From NCBI GenBank assembly GCA_018436095.1, contig JAHDMJ010000018.1, forward strand, positions 186,001 to 250,000: 64,000 nucleotides of DNA. The letters are read 5' to 3'. Source of the stretch: Clostridia bacterium (GTDB lineage: Bacteria > Bacillota > Peptococcia > DRI-13 > UBA5745). The notes beneath the pieces are model-generated. The model worked only from the letters and a program-made list of their open reading frames with translations. It searched no databases and was not told the origin of the DNA. Shown in pieces: positions 51,515 through 60,715 of this stretch (positions are counted from its first letter, which is position 1; each line of letters begins with the position of its first letter). A program made the position numbers and the translations under genes.

Positions 51515-52654
51515 ATGCGGCAATATACTGTCCAACAGGGTGATACTTTATATTCTATAGCAGCCATGTGGGGACTGACGGTGGAGCAACTGGCGGCAGC
51601 CAATAACCTTAGCCCAAATGCAGAATTGATGGCCGGACAGATAATCATGGTTCCCGCTGCCGGGGGTAACGGGAATGGTAACGGAAATGGTAATGGCAAT
51701 GGCAACAATAATGTTAACCGGCGCCCCGGCGGCGGACAGGGCGGCCCCGGCGGCAGACCTCCCGGCGGTGGCGGACCCGGTGGTGGACCCGGTGGTGGCC
51801 CCGGCGGCGGACCCGGAGGCGGGCAAGGCGGACCCGGAGGCGGGCAAGGCGGACCCGGACAGCGGCCACCTCAACCAAGGCCGCCTCAACCAAGGCCACC
51901 TCAACCAAGGCCGCCTCAACCAAGGCCGCCTCAACCAAGGCCGCCTCAACCGAGGCCGCCTCAACCCCAACCCAGGCCGCCTCAACCCCAGCCGTTACCG
52001 CTGCCCATTTATCCGCCCCAGGAATACCACTGCCCCATCTTGCGGCCCGGCAGCCGGGGATCGGTAGTGGTGCTGGTACAGCAGCTGCTACGGGCCAGAG
52101 GCTACTACAACGGTCCTGACGACGGCATATTCAATGCCAGGCTGCAGCAATCCTTGCGAAATTTCCAGCAAGACAACGGCATTTATCCTTCCGGTGTAGT
52201 TGACGGCCGCACCTGGAACCTTCTGGGCGTATATTGCGGCCAACCGCCTCAGCCTTCGCCCAGCCTGCCGGTAAACAGCGGCATTTCCAACGGCTTGCGC
52301 CAGATTCTTTATACAGACCGGCGGGTTTACCGTCCTAATCAATCGGTGCAGATTATGCTTTCGAAAACCAACATCACCAATGCGCCGGTAAATCTCCGCT
52401 ACAGTTCCAGCCAGCTTGTGGAGATTGTGGTCAGGAACATTTATAATCAAGAAGTCTGGCGGTATTCCCGCCATCACACCTTCAGCTCCTATGGCCGTTT
52501 GATTACCATAATGCCCGACGCTACCCAAAGGATCAATGAGCTGTGGAATCTTACCGATGATGCAGGTTATCAGGTTTACAGCGGCATCTACAGCATTACC
52601 GCTCATAATCTGGCTACCGGCTTGGAGCTTACGGTACAGGTGGAAGTCAACTGA
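51515..52654 (+). CDS. LysM and peptidoglycan-binding protein with low-complexity linkers and a BsuPI-like domain
   Basis: 379 residues. An N-terminal LysM (RQYTVQQGDTLYSIAAMWGLTVEQLAAANNL) starts at residue 2 with no signal peptide. It is followed by an Asn-Gly repeat, a Gly-Pro tract, and about eight RPPQP repeats (~residues 118-160). Then a peptidoglycan-binding domain 1 (GSRGSVVVLVQQLLRARGYYNGPDDGIF) and a C-terminal BsuPI-like beta-sandwich (VYRPNQSVQIML.., SGIYSITAH). A spore-coat or wall location is plausible. Confidence 0.85.
   Translation: MRQYTVQQGDTLYSIAAMWGLTVEQLAAANNLSPNAELMAGQIIMVPAAGGNGNGNGNGNGNGNNNVNRRPGGGQGGPGGRPPGGGGPGGGPGGGPGGGPGGGQGGPGGGQGGPGQRPPQPRPPQPRPPQPRPPQPRPPQPRPPQPRPPQPQPRPPQPQPLPLPIYPPQEYHCPILRPGSRGSVVVLVQQLLRARGYYNGPDDGIFNARLQQSLRNFQQDNGIYPSGVVDGRTWNLLGVYCGQPPQPSPSLPVNSGISNGLRQILYTDRRVYRPNQSVQIMLSKTNITNAPVNLRYSSSQLVEIVVRNIYNQEVWRYSRHHTFSSYGRLITIMPDATQRINELWNLTDDAGYQVYSGIYSITAHNLATGLELTVQVEVN
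51863..51993 (+). repeat. 15-bp in-frame repeats encoding RPPQP
   Basis: About eight copies of a CCGCCTCAACCAAGG-type unit with a few synonymous changes, inside the LysM gene. Preceded (51660-51860) by repeats encoding Asn-Gly and Gly-Pro. Copy number is likely to vary between strains. Confidence 0.9.
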
Positions 52655-52696
52655 CGCTAAAGGAAACAAATTATAAAATACACTGTATATAAAGAT

Positions 52697-52746
52697 GCTG
52701 CCGCAAATTGGCTTGAGAAAATCAGCCGAAGAGCGGCGGCTCTTTT
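52697..52746 (+). ncRNA. Structured two-hairpin element, copy 2 (terminator-like)
   Basis: Second copy of the 4617-4665 element, after the LysM gene. Hairpin 1 is GGCT/AGCC (GGTT/AACC in copy 1) and hairpin 2 is AGAGC/GCTCT (GAGAA/TTCTC in copy 1), so pairing is kept while sequence changes. TGAGAA loop and GCAAATT are conserved. TTTT follows. Confidence 0.55.
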
Positions 52747-52867
52747 AATTTGTGTTATCGACAAAAGGCTTTATTTTGACTATACTAATAATCAAATTTC
52801 TTTGTTAGAATAATTCTTCGGTTTGAATGCCATGCTGTAAACGATTAAAAAGGGGCGGAGAGAAACA

Positions 52868-53554
52868 GTGGCTTGCGACAAAAAAGTATCTAACGCCGTA
52901 ATCCGGCGTTTGCCGAAATATTACCGGTATCTGTCTACCCTTCAGCAGATGGGAATCAGCCGGGTATCCTCAAAAGACTTAAGCCAGCGTCTGGGAATCA
53001 CGGCTTCCCAGGTGCGGCAGGATTTTTTTCATTTCGGCGGCTTCGGCTTGCAGGGATATGGCTATGATGTAGCCAGCCTGCTGCAGGAGATTGGCTGTAT
53101 ACTGGGGCTTGACCGCACCTACAATATGGTTTTAATCGGCGCCGGTAATCTGGGCCAGGCTATAGCAAAGCACAGCAGCTTTGAGAAAAGAGGCTTTCAA
53201 ATCGTTGGGGTCTTTGACGCCAATCCTCATCTGATAGGCAAGCAAATTAAAGGAATCGATATTCTGCACTATGATCAGCTTGAGGATTTTGTAAAGCGGC
53301 ATGCCGTGGATATTGCCGTCATTACTGTGCCGCGGATCTATGCCCAGGATGTGATGCAGCGGGTAGTGGACTTAGGGATAAAGGGCATCTGGAATTTTGC
53401 TTCCGTGGAACTGGACGTGCCGGAGGATGTATCTATTGAGAATATCCACCTAAGTGAAAGCCTGATGACACTGGCTTATGAAATGAAACGTAAAAAAGAA
53501 AAACTACCCAAAAAAACAAGACCTCTCAATGAGCAAAAGAAACTCCAACCCTGA
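52868..53554 (+). CDS. rex: Redox-sensing transcriptional repressor Rex
   Basis: 228 residues with GTG start after GGAGAG. N-terminal winged helix (VIRRLPKYYRYLSTLQQMGISRVSS..GITASQVRQDFFHFGGFG) and a Rossmann domain with GAGNLGQAIAKH for NADH. Rex leaves DNA when NADH/NAD is high and controls fermentation and hydrogenase genes. Directly downstream is a hydrogenase operon with a Rex-like operator, a strong contextual fit. Confidence 0.97.
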   Translation: MACDKKVSNAVIRRLPKYYRYLSTLQQMGISRVSSKDLSQRLGITASQVRQDFFHFGGFGLQGYGYDVASLLQEIGCILGLDRTYNMVLIGAGNLGQAIAKHSSFEKRGFQIVGVFDANPHLIGKQIKGIDILHYDQLEDFVKRHAVDIAVITVPRIYAQDVMQRVVDLGIKGIWNFASVELDVPEDVSIENIHLSESLMTLAYEMKRKKEKLPKKTRPLNEQKKLQP

Positions 53555-53597
53555 CCTTTCCGGCCAAGCCGGCGGGTATAATCGGAGGAGCAGATCA

Positions 53598-53670
53598 AAA
53601 AGGCCTCTCAGTGCAGGATGATACCTCTGCGGTAACATATCACCTTGCACCGGGAGGCCTTCTTGTTTTT
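53598..53670 (+). terminator. Terminator after rex
   Basis: AAGGCCTC with GAGGCCTT closes a long imperfect hairpin (inner GTGCA/TGCAC), followed by CTTGTTTTTC. Confidence 0.8.
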
Positions 53671-53683
53671 CTTTTAGCGGAGA

Positions 53684-53701
53684 TCGTTAAATATTTGACG
53701 A
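53684..53701. promoter_or_regulatory. Rex-like operator upstream of the hydrogenase operon
   Basis: TCGTTAA-ATAT-TTGACGA is an 18-bp palindrome with one mismatch, close to the Rex consensus TTGTTAA-N4-TTAACAA. The TTGACG half could serve as a -35 box for a promoter with ATAAAA at 53718, so binding would block transcription. Confidence 0.65.
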
Positions 53702-53788
53702 AGATGAAGGGGTAAACATAAAAACCTTAGCAAGTTTTCAACACAAGCTGTCAAATAAAAAACTATGCTTGCATAAGGCGAAAGAGCA

Positions 53789-53908
53789 ATGTACACTACA
53801 AAAAAACAGCGGCCGGGTAAGCTGGAGAAACGGCCGGGTAAGCTGAAGCAGCAGCAGGGCAGGCTAAAAAGGCCCGGCAAGCTGAAGGGCAGGGTAGAAA
53901 AAGGGTAG
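53789..53908 (+). CDS. Possible 39-residue Lys/Arg-rich repeat peptide
   Basis: An open frame with RPGKL repeated three times plus a QGRL variant (MYTTKKQRPGKLEKRPGKLK..), in the hydrogenase leader. It has only a weak ribosome site (AAAGAG) and could be chance within repetitive DNA. The repeats are imperfect at DNA level (CGGCCGGGTAAGCTG). Confidence 0.3.
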   Translation: MYTTKKQRPGKLEKRPGKLKQQQGRLKRPGKLKGRVEKG

Positions 53909-53947
53909 GGTAGAGGTAAGAAGGACAGGGTAGGAGGAGAAGGAAAG

Positions 53948-54445
53948 ATGCAAGCTGTTGTACAGGAGATTGTCGGACAAATGGGCAATGAAAAGGCGCC
54001 TTTACTGCAAGTGCTTTTGGCAGTGCAGGATGCCAGCCCCCGGAATTACGTCAGCGAAGAAGCGGTGAGGGCCATCGCCCGGTCGATGAGGGTTTCCCGC
54101 TGCCGGGTTTATTCTACGGCTTCTTTCTATACGGAAATATCTCTTAAGCCAAGGGGCCGGCACCTTATCCGCATATGCGGCAATGCCCCTTGTGAAAATG
54201 CGGGGAGAGCAGCCATTATGGATGCTATTCAGAAGGAACTGGGCATTAAGGCGGGAGAGATCACCGCAGACGGATTGATCAGCCTGGAGAAGGTAAGCTG
54301 TTTAGGCGCTTGCTACAAATCACCGGCAATCAAGGTGGACCATCAGATCTATGGCAACCTGACGCCTGAAGAGGCTGTAGCCATTATCCGCAGTTTAAGG
54401 GAGGAGTTTAGCAATGAGCATAACGGATCGCCAGTTGGTATTTAA
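53948..54445 (+). CDS. hymA: NADH-dependent [FeFe] hydrogenase, NuoE-like subunit
   Basis: 165 residues with thioredoxin-like 2Fe-2S Cys in CGNAPC and CLGAC. Carries electrons in the trimeric HydABC/HymABC hydrogenase. GGAGGAGAAGG lies just upstream. Overlaps hymB by 32 bases. Confidence 0.93.
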   Translation: MQAVVQEIVGQMGNEKAPLLQVLLAVQDASPRNYVSEEAVRAIARSMRVSRCRVYSTASFYTEISLKPRGRHLIRICGNAPCENAGRAAIMDAIQKELGIKAGEITADGLISLEKVSCLGACYKSPAIKVDHQIYGNLTPEEAVAIIRSLREEFSNEHNGSPVGI

Positions 54446-55694
54446 CGTTGAAGGCCGGGAATATGTGGACTTGGATTTGTACCGCAGCCGTGGCGGCTAT
54501 GAGGCCCTGGAAAAGGTTTTGGCCTGGGATCCCCGGCAGGCTGTTCATATGCTCAAGGAAGCCGGCTTAAAAGGCCGGGGCGGCGCTTCTTTTCCGACAG
54601 GGCTGAAAATAGAAATGGTCCGGAACAACCGGGAGAAAGAGCGTTACATTATCATTAATGCCGATGAAGGTGAGCCGGGAACCTTTAAGGACCGTTATAT
54701 TATGACCCACCTGCCCTTTCAATTGCTGGAGGGCGTCACCATAGCGGCTTACCTGGCCGGCATTTCCCAGGGCATCCTTTATGTACGCCATGAATATGAC
54801 GAGCCCCGCAGCGTTATGCGGGACAGCATCGCTCAAGCCCAGGCGGCAGGCCTTTTGGGCGACGACATTTTGGGCAGCGGCTTTAACTTGCATATTGAGT
54901 TGTTTTCCGGCGCCGGCAGTTACCTTTGCGGTGAGGAAACCGCCCTTTTGTCTTCCATCGAAGGCCGCAAAGGCAGACCCCAGGTAAAGCCTCCTTACCC
55001 CACTCAGCAGGGCTTATGGGGCAAGCCAACCCTGATCAACAACGTGGAGACTTTAAGCAATATTCCCAAAATTATAGAGAAAGGCGCTCTTTGGTACCGC
55101 AATCTCGGTACGAATGACAGCCCCGGTACCAAATTGATTTCCCTGTCCGGTGATATTCAATTTCGGGGATTGGTGGAGGTGCCTTTTGGCACCAGCTTCC
55201 GGGATATCGTTTACAAATATGGCGGCGGCCCTAAACCCGGCCGTAAAGTCAAGGCAGTGAATATCGGCGGGGCTTCCGGCGTATTGGTGCCGGAAGAAAT
55301 GCTGGATGTACCGTTGGAATACGGAGCCTGCAGCCGGGCCGGGATTACTATCGGCTCCGGAGCAGTCTTTGTTTTAGACGATACCCGCTCAATTTTAGAT
55401 AACGTCAGCAACCGTATCAACTTTTTCCTCCATGAAAGCTGCGGCAAGTGTACGCCTTGCCGGGAAGGCTTGCGTCAAGCCCAGATCATTATGGAAAAAC
55501 TTTTGGAAGGCCGGGCAGTAATGAAAGATGTAGAGAATCTGGAACGCTACACCAGAGTTATGCAAAACGCCTCATTTTGCGGCCTGGGCCAAGCGGCAGG
55601 CAATAGCGTGATTTCATCCTTGCATTATTACGACCAGGAATACCGCGGCCAATGTGTGGACGGAGACTGTTTATACGGAGAGGAGAGTGCCTGA
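54414..55694 (+). CDS. hymB: NADH-dependent [FeFe] hydrogenase, NuoF-like subunit
   Basis: 426 residues. NADH-binding GRGGASFPTGLK, FMN-binding ADEGEPGTFKDR, and the C-terminal 4Fe-4S ligands in ESCGKCTPCREG. It lacks the extra N-terminal 2Fe-2S domain and the C-terminal ferredoxin pair found in longer HydB proteins, so it is a compact form. It oxidises or reduces NAD(P)H. Its stop overlaps hymC by one base. Confidence 0.94.
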   Translation: MSITDRQLVFNVEGREYVDLDLYRSRGGYEALEKVLAWDPRQAVHMLKEAGLKGRGGASFPTGLKIEMVRNNREKERYIIINADEGEPGTFKDRYIMTHLPFQLLEGVTIAAYLAGISQGILYVRHEYDEPRSVMRDSIAQAQAAGLLGDDILGSGFNLHIELFSGAGSYLCGEETALLSSIEGRKGRPQVKPPYPTQQGLWGKPTLINNVETLSNIPKIIEKGALWYRNLGTNDSPGTKLISLSGDIQFRGLVEVPFGTSFRDIVYKYGGGPKPGRKVKAVNIGGASGVLVPEEMLDVPLEYGACSRAGITIGSGAVFVLDDTRSILDNVSNRINFFLHESCGKCTPCREGLRQAQIIMEKLLEGRAVMKDVENLERYTRVMQNASFCGLGQAAGNSVISSLHYYDQEYRGQCVDGDCLYGEESA

Positions 55695-57427
55695 TGTCAA
55701 CGGTTGAAATCACCATCAATAAAAAAACGGTCAGAGTACCGGAAAACATCACGATTATGGCGGCGGCCAAGCTAAATGGCATTTCCCTGCCCAGCCTCTG
55801 CCACCATCCCGATCAGAAGGTCAAAGCCAATTGCCGGGTTTGCGCAGTTGAGGTGGAAGGCTCTAAAAACCTTGTTGCCTCCTGTTCTACAATGGTTTCC
55901 GAAGGAATGAAGATTACTACCAATTCTCCCCGGGTGCGGGAAACCGTGCGCACCATAGTGGAGTTGATTCTGGCCGATCATCCCCAGGAATGCCTGACCT
56001 GTATCCGCAGCGGCGAATGCGAACTGCGCCAATTAGCTTTCAAATTGGGGATGAAAGAGGTCCAGGGGGTCAAGACCGTCAAACGTCTGCCTTTGGATTT
56101 ATCTACCCCTTCCCTGGTACGTGACCCCAATAAATGCATTAAATGCGGCCGCTGTGCCGAGGTTTGCCACCACGTTCAGGAGGTGGGTATTCTATATAGC
56201 CATAACCGGGGCTTGGATATAGGCGTGACGCCGGAATACGGCAAGGAATTAAAGGATGTGGCCTGCGTTTTATGCGGACAATGCGTATTGGCCTGCCCCG
56301 TAGGCGCAATTTATGAAAAGGACGACACCGATAAGGTTTGGGAGGCCCTGGGTAATCCCGATAAACATGTGGTGGTCCAGGTGGCCCCTTCGGTGCGGGT
56401 GTCTATTGCCGAAGAGTTTGACCAGCCCTCCGGTTCCATTGCCACCTCCAAGCTGGTGTCAGCTTTACGGTTGTTGGGCTTTGACCGGGTATTTGATACG
56501 GATTTTGCTGCGGATCTCACTATTATGGAAGAAGGTCACGAACTGCTGCAACGGCTGCAGACCGGCGGCGTTTTACCGCTGATCACTTCCTGCAGCCCCG
56601 GCTGGATCAAGTATATCGAACATTTTTATCCGGAACTGCTGCCTCACGTATCCAGTTGTAAATCTCCCCAGCAGATGTTTGGAGCCATGGCCAAATCTTA
56701 TTATGCGCAGATCAGCGGCATTGACCCTAAAGATATCTTTGTGGTTTCGGTGATGCCCTGCACAGCCAAGAAATACGAAGCGGCCAGGCCGGAAATGAAA
56801 GATAGCGGCTACCGTGATGTGGATGCGGTGCTGACCACCCGGGAGCTGGGACGGATGTTTAAACATGAAGGCATCGATTTCAACAGCCTGGAAGATGGGG
56901 AGTTTGATTCGCCCCTAGGTATTTCCACCGGAGCTGCCGCCATTTTCGGAGTCACCGGCGGCGTTATGGAAGCGGCTTTGCGGACGGTTTATGAAGTCGT
57001 TACGGGCCAAACCTTGGAAAAGCTGGAGTTTACAGGAGTTCGGGGTATGGCGGGAGTAAAAGCCTCCAGTGTGAATCTGGGGGGCACAGAGGTTAAAGTA
57101 GCGGTAGCCCATGGCCTGGCTCATGCCAAACAGATTATGGAAGCTATTGCCGCCGGAGAGGCCGATTATACGTTTATTGAAGTGATGTGCTGCCCCGGGG
57201 GCTGCATCGGCGGCGGCGGCCAGCCTTACGGCACCACCAATGCGGTGCGGGAAAAACGGATCCAGGGCCTGTATGAAGTGGATCAAAAGGCGGAGTTAAG
57301 AAAGTCACATGAAAATCCCGCCATTCAAAAGCTCTACGAAGATTATTTGCAGGCGCCTTTAAGCCCCGTATCCCATAAGCTTCTGCATACGACTTATACC
57401 AACCGCTGCCAGCACGAATTGCAATAA
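55694..57427 (+). CDS. hymC: [FeFe] hydrogenase catalytic subunit
   Basis: 577 residues from ATG 55694. 2Fe-2S domain, His-Cys 4Fe-4S motif, two 4Fe-4S motifs, then the H domain: TSCSPGW (~298), MPCTAKKYE (~354) and VMCCPGGCIGGGGQP (~500). The last usually reads VMACPGGC; here Ala is Cys. The C-terminal small-subunit-like domain is present. With HymA and HymB it forms an electron-bifurcating or NADH-linked hydrogenase. Confidence 0.95.
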   Translation: MSTVEITINKKTVRVPENITIMAAAKLNGISLPSLCHHPDQKVKANCRVCAVEVEGSKNLVASCSTMVSEGMKITTNSPRVRETVRTIVELILADHPQECLTCIRSGECELRQLAFKLGMKEVQGVKTVKRLPLDLSTPSLVRDPNKCIKCGRCAEVCHHVQEVGILYSHNRGLDIGVTPEYGKELKDVACVLCGQCVLACPVGAIYEKDDTDKVWEALGNPDKHVVVQVAPSVRVSIAEEFDQPSGSIATSKLVSALRLLGFDRVFDTDFAADLTIMEEGHELLQRLQTGGVLPLITSCSPGWIKYIEHFYPELLPHVSSCKSPQQMFGAMAKSYYAQISGIDPKDIFVVSVMPCTAKKYEAARPEMKDSGYRDVDAVLTTRELGRMFKHEGIDFNSLEDGEFDSPLGISTGAAAIFGVTGGVMEAALRTVYEVVTGQTLEKLEFTGVRGMAGVKASSVNLGGTEVKVAVAHGLAHAKQIMEAIAAGEADYTFIEVMCCPGGCIGGGGQPYGTTNAVREKRIQGLYEVDQKAELRKSHENPAIQKLYEDYLQAPLSPVSHKLLHTTYTNRCQHELQ

Positions 57428-57574
57428 CCGCCGGCAGGACGAATAAGTGCACAGAAAGGCTGCACAGAAAGCCTGTACAGGCTGCTGCAGTGCGAGGTGC
57501 TTGAAAGGATACATAAGAGGGCACATAGAACGGGTGTGTCAAAGAAAAGAGAGGGCTGCCAGTAGCCTCAGTCT

Positions 57575-57617
57575 AAGCGTGATGAATGCCATGAGAGCAT
57601 CATCACGCTTGTTTCTT
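57575..57617 (+). terminator. Terminator after the hydrogenase operon
   Basis: AAGCGTGATGA..ATGC pairs with GCAT..TCATCACGCTT, followed by GTTTCTTT, at the edge of the convergent hsdR gene. Confidence 0.8.
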
Positions 57618-60600
57618 TACAATATTCCACCAACACCTTTAAATTTTTCTACAAAAGCAGATATTTTTTGAAAAACGGTTTGTTTTTTCGTTAAATACTT
57701 AGGGTTGAGTGGGCTCATTTTAGGAAGCACTTCATTTAATTCTGTTCCATTTTCGCTAGCGTATTCTCTTTTTAATGAAGCAAGGAGATACCTCTTTGCG
57801 GCATCTTGGTTAAGCTCTTCGGCATGAATTAATTCCTTCGCCTCTCTTTGTTGTTCAGCTTGAGCAAACGAGAAAAAGGCATCTATGATACTTGCCTTGT
57901 CTGAAAATTTGTCTAAGTCTGTTTGATTAATAAAATCGACCATCAAACTTTCTTTTGCACGATTACCTACACTAGAGCGAATCAAACGACGAACATCTTC
58001 CACCAAGGTTTCTTTGTCTTGTGATTTCTTATTTTTCTCGAATATCAGTTCTAGTATATAATCCAGATTTATTTCTTGCGATTTTAAGAGATCAACCTCA
58101 AAAACAACATCATCCCAATCAACCGAAAATGCTTCCTTTTGCTTTCCAGCGCTTTCTTTGCGGAGCCAGTCACGAATATCATTATAGGTGGAACGATAAT
58201 CTTGAATTGTTCTTTCCTCTGGCATTGCTATTTCTTGCATAGCGGCGATTTCTTGATCGCTTACATAGTGAGTAGCCTTGAACGCTTCAACGGCTTGAGA
58301 ATCTTGCAAATCAATCGATTGAAAAGCTTTCAAACTCGCAAACTCATCGTAGTTTTGTAGTATATTCTCAACTCGCAAATATTCTCCAAACAGCTTAGAA
58401 AAGTCTTTTTTATCCTTTTCGGTTAAGATATTGTCGACATTAGGAAAACGTTCGCTTAACTCCTTGACCACTTCTACATAACCACGACGGGCTTCTCCAG
58501 TAGCAATGTCGGTAAAGCCTTGCATATACTCTTTATAGCTTTTTTCCAGCACAACATTTTTTGTATTTGTATCGCCAAAGAGCGTAATGGCATCAACGGT
58601 TGCTTTTTCCAAATCTCTAAAGGTAACAATGTTCCCAAAAGTCTTTGTTGAGTCATATATGCGATTGGTTCTTGAAAATGCTTGAATCAAGCCATGGTAA
58701 CGAAGGTTTTTGTCGACAAATAGTGTGTTCAAAGTTGGTGCATCAAAACCCGTTAAAAACATTCCGACCACAATTAAAAGATCAATTTCCTGCCGTCTAA
58801 CTCGGTTTGCAAGGTCACGATAATAGTTTTGGAATTCTTTGCTCTCCACTCCAAAATTGGTTTTAAACATAGCGTTATAATTGCTTATAGCATATGTCAA
58901 AAACTCTTTTGCACTGCTGTCCATGGCTGTGGGCTCAAATGTTTCATCAGCAATTTCACCAATAGCATTTTGATCTTCGTTGGCGGCAAAAGAAAAAATA
59001 GTTGCAATTTTTAATGGTTTTTCGCTTTCCTTTTGCAAGCTGTTTAACGACTCGTAATAAAGCTTTGCTGCGTCAACGCTACTTACAGCAAACATGGCAT
59101 TAAACCCTTTTGCCCCAGTATGGGAACGATGCGTCTTTACTCTGAAATTATTAAGAATGTACTGAGAAATCTCTTTAATTCTTTCTGGATGCAGTAGAGC
59201 TTCTTTGGTTTCGGCGGCTGTTAACTTTTTCTCATCTTGCTCCATTTCAATTAATTTGAACTTCGGGCGAACATCGTTATAATCAACTTTGAATTTAAGC
59301 ACCTTTTCATCTCTGATTGCATCAGTGATAACATAGGAGTGTAATTCACGCCCAAACACGGAAGCCGTAGTTTCAGCACCAAGAGCGTTTTCGGGAAAAA
59401 TAGGCGTGCCAGTAAATCCAAACTGGTAATATTGCTTAAACTTCTTGTGAATATTTTTTTGCGCTTCGCCAAATTGTGAACGATGCGCCTCGTCAAAAAT
59501 GAAAACGACTTGCTTATTGTAGATGGGTAAATCTGCTTCACTTTTAATCAGATTATTTAGTTTTTGAATCGTAGTTACAATGATTTTATTATCATCTTTT
59601 TCAATGTTGCGTTTCAGCCCTGCGGTATTTTCAGAACCATTCACACTATCAGGCGAAAAACGCTGATATTCCTTCATCGTCTGATAATCCAAATCTTTTC
59701 TGTCTACTACGAAAAACACTTTGTCTATAAAATCGAGTTCAGTAGCAAGCCGTGCAGCTTTAAAGCTTGTAAGTGTTTTGCCACTGCCGGTGGTATGCCA
59801 GATATACCCACCACTTTCATTGGTTCGCCATTTTTTAGCGTGGTAGGAGCTTTTAATCTTCCACAAAATTCTTTCTGTTGCGGCAATCTGATACGGGCGC
59901 ATAATAAGTAAATTGTCGCTGATATCAAAAACAGAATAGTGTAACAGCACACTGAGCAATGTGTTTTTCTGAAAGAAAGTTGCGGTAAAATCCTTCAAAT
60001 CTTTAATCAAGGTATTGTCTGACTTTGCCCAGTTCATCGTAAAATCAAAGCTGTTCTTATCTCGTTTCGTAGTATTAGCAAAATAGCGGCTATCTGTTCC
60101 GTTGGAGATTACGAAGAGTTGCAGATACTTGAACAGCGAGTTTTCCGAATTAAAACTCTCCTTGCTGTACCTATTTACCTGATTAAACGCTTCTTTGATG
60201 GCAATTCCACGTTTCTTTAGCTCCACTTGAACCAAGGGGAGTCCATTAACCAAGATGGTAACATCATACCGATTGGCGTGGGTTCCTGTCTGTTCAAATT
60301 GCGAAATTACTTGCAGCTTATTTTTCGCTATATCTTTTTTATTCACTAAATAAATGTTTTGAATATGTCCATCGTCAAAAACAAAGTCATAGATATAATC
60401 GTTATGAACTTTACGTGTTTTGTCAATATGGGTATCACTTGGTTTATCTAAGTATTCATCACAAAAGCGTTTCCACTCGTCATCCGAAAACACCATCTTG
60501 TTTAGTAGTTGCAGCTGTACTCGGACATTTTCAAACATCGTCTGTGGGGTAGTGAGCTTTGGTAGAGGTTCATAACCCTGATTCACCAGATCGGCAATGA

Positions 60601-60715
60601 GCTCACGCTCTAAATCAGCCTCGGTTTGGTAGCCAACACCTTGCTGTTTTATTTTAGTATATTTATCTAAAACGATAAAGTTATTAGATTCAGCAATTAC
60701 CTTACAATCTGTCAT
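57617..60715 (-). CDS. hsdR: Type I restriction endonuclease subunit HsdR
   Basis: About 1032 residues from the ATG at 60715 (five residues after the longest start; GGGAGG upstream). N-terminal endonuclease domain with VQVELKK, Walker A TTGSGKT, DEAH box [11 protein letters not shown] and helicase motifs, and a C-terminal HsdR-specific domain ([13 protein letters not shown]). It translocates DNA and cuts unmethylated foreign DNA. The start overlaps prrC by four bases. Base composition is much more AT-rich than the rest of the window. Confidence 0.95.
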   Translation of the reverse strand: MTDCKVIAESNNFIVLDKYTKIKQQGVGYQTEADLERELIADLVNQGYEPLPKLTTPQTMFENVRVQLQLLNKMVFSDDEWKRFCDEYLDKPSDTHIDKTRKVHNDYIYDFVFDDGHIQNIYLVNKKDIAKNKLQVISQFEQTGTHANRYDVTILVNGLPLVQVELKKRGIAIKEAFNQVNRYSKESFNSENSLFKYLQLFVISNGTDSRYFANTTKRDKNSFDFTMNWAKSDNTLIKDLKDFTATFFQKNTLLSVLLHYSVFDISDNLLIMRPYQIAATERILWKIKSSYHAKKWRTNESGGYIWHTTGSGKTLTSFKAARLATELDFIDKVFFVVDRKDLDYQTMKEYQRFSPDSVNGSENTAGLKRNIEKDDNKIIVTTIQKLNNLIKSEADLPIYNKQVVFIFDEAHRSQFGEAQKNIHKKFKQYYQFGFTGTPIFPENALGAETTASVFGRELHSYVITDAIRDEKVLKFKVDYNDVRPKFKLIEMEQDEKKLTAAETKEALLHPERIKEISQYILNNFRVKTHRSHTGAKGFNAMFAVSSVDAAKLYYESLNSLQKESEKPLKIATIFSFAANEDQNAIGEIADETFEPTAMDSSAKEFLTYAISNYNAMFKTNFGVESKEFQNYYRDLANRVRRQEIDLLIVVGMFLTGFDAPTLNTLFVDKNLRYHGLIQAFSRTNRIYDSTKTFGNIVTFRDLEKATVDAITLFGDTNTKNVVLEKSYKEYMQGFTDIATGEARRGYVEVVKELSERFPNVDNILTEKDKKDFSKLFGEYLRVENILQNYDEFASLKAFQSIDLQDSQAVEAFKATHYVSDQEIAAMQEIAMPEERTIQDYRSTYNDIRDWLRKESAGKQKEAFSVDWDDVVFEVDLLKSQEINLDYILELIFEKNKKSQDKETLVEDVRRLIRSSVGNRAKESLMVDFINQTDLDKFSDKASIIDAFFSFAQAEQQREAKELIHAEELNQDAAKRYLLASLKREYASENGTELNEVLPKMSPLNPKYLTKKQTVFQKISAFVEKFKGVGGIL

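Noticed and set aside
51548-51985. Long antisense frames opposite the LysM repeat region
   Set aside because: They are mirror frames of the GC-rich RPPQP and Gly-Pro repeats, with no ribosome site and repetitive sequence.
51863-51993. CRISPR-like array
   Set aside because: The 15-bp units are contiguous, without unique spacers, and lie in frame in a protein gene.
57428-57616. Attachment site or tRNA at the edge of the restriction block
   Set aside because: No tRNA, integrase or direct repeat was found; only the hydrogenase terminator is visible.
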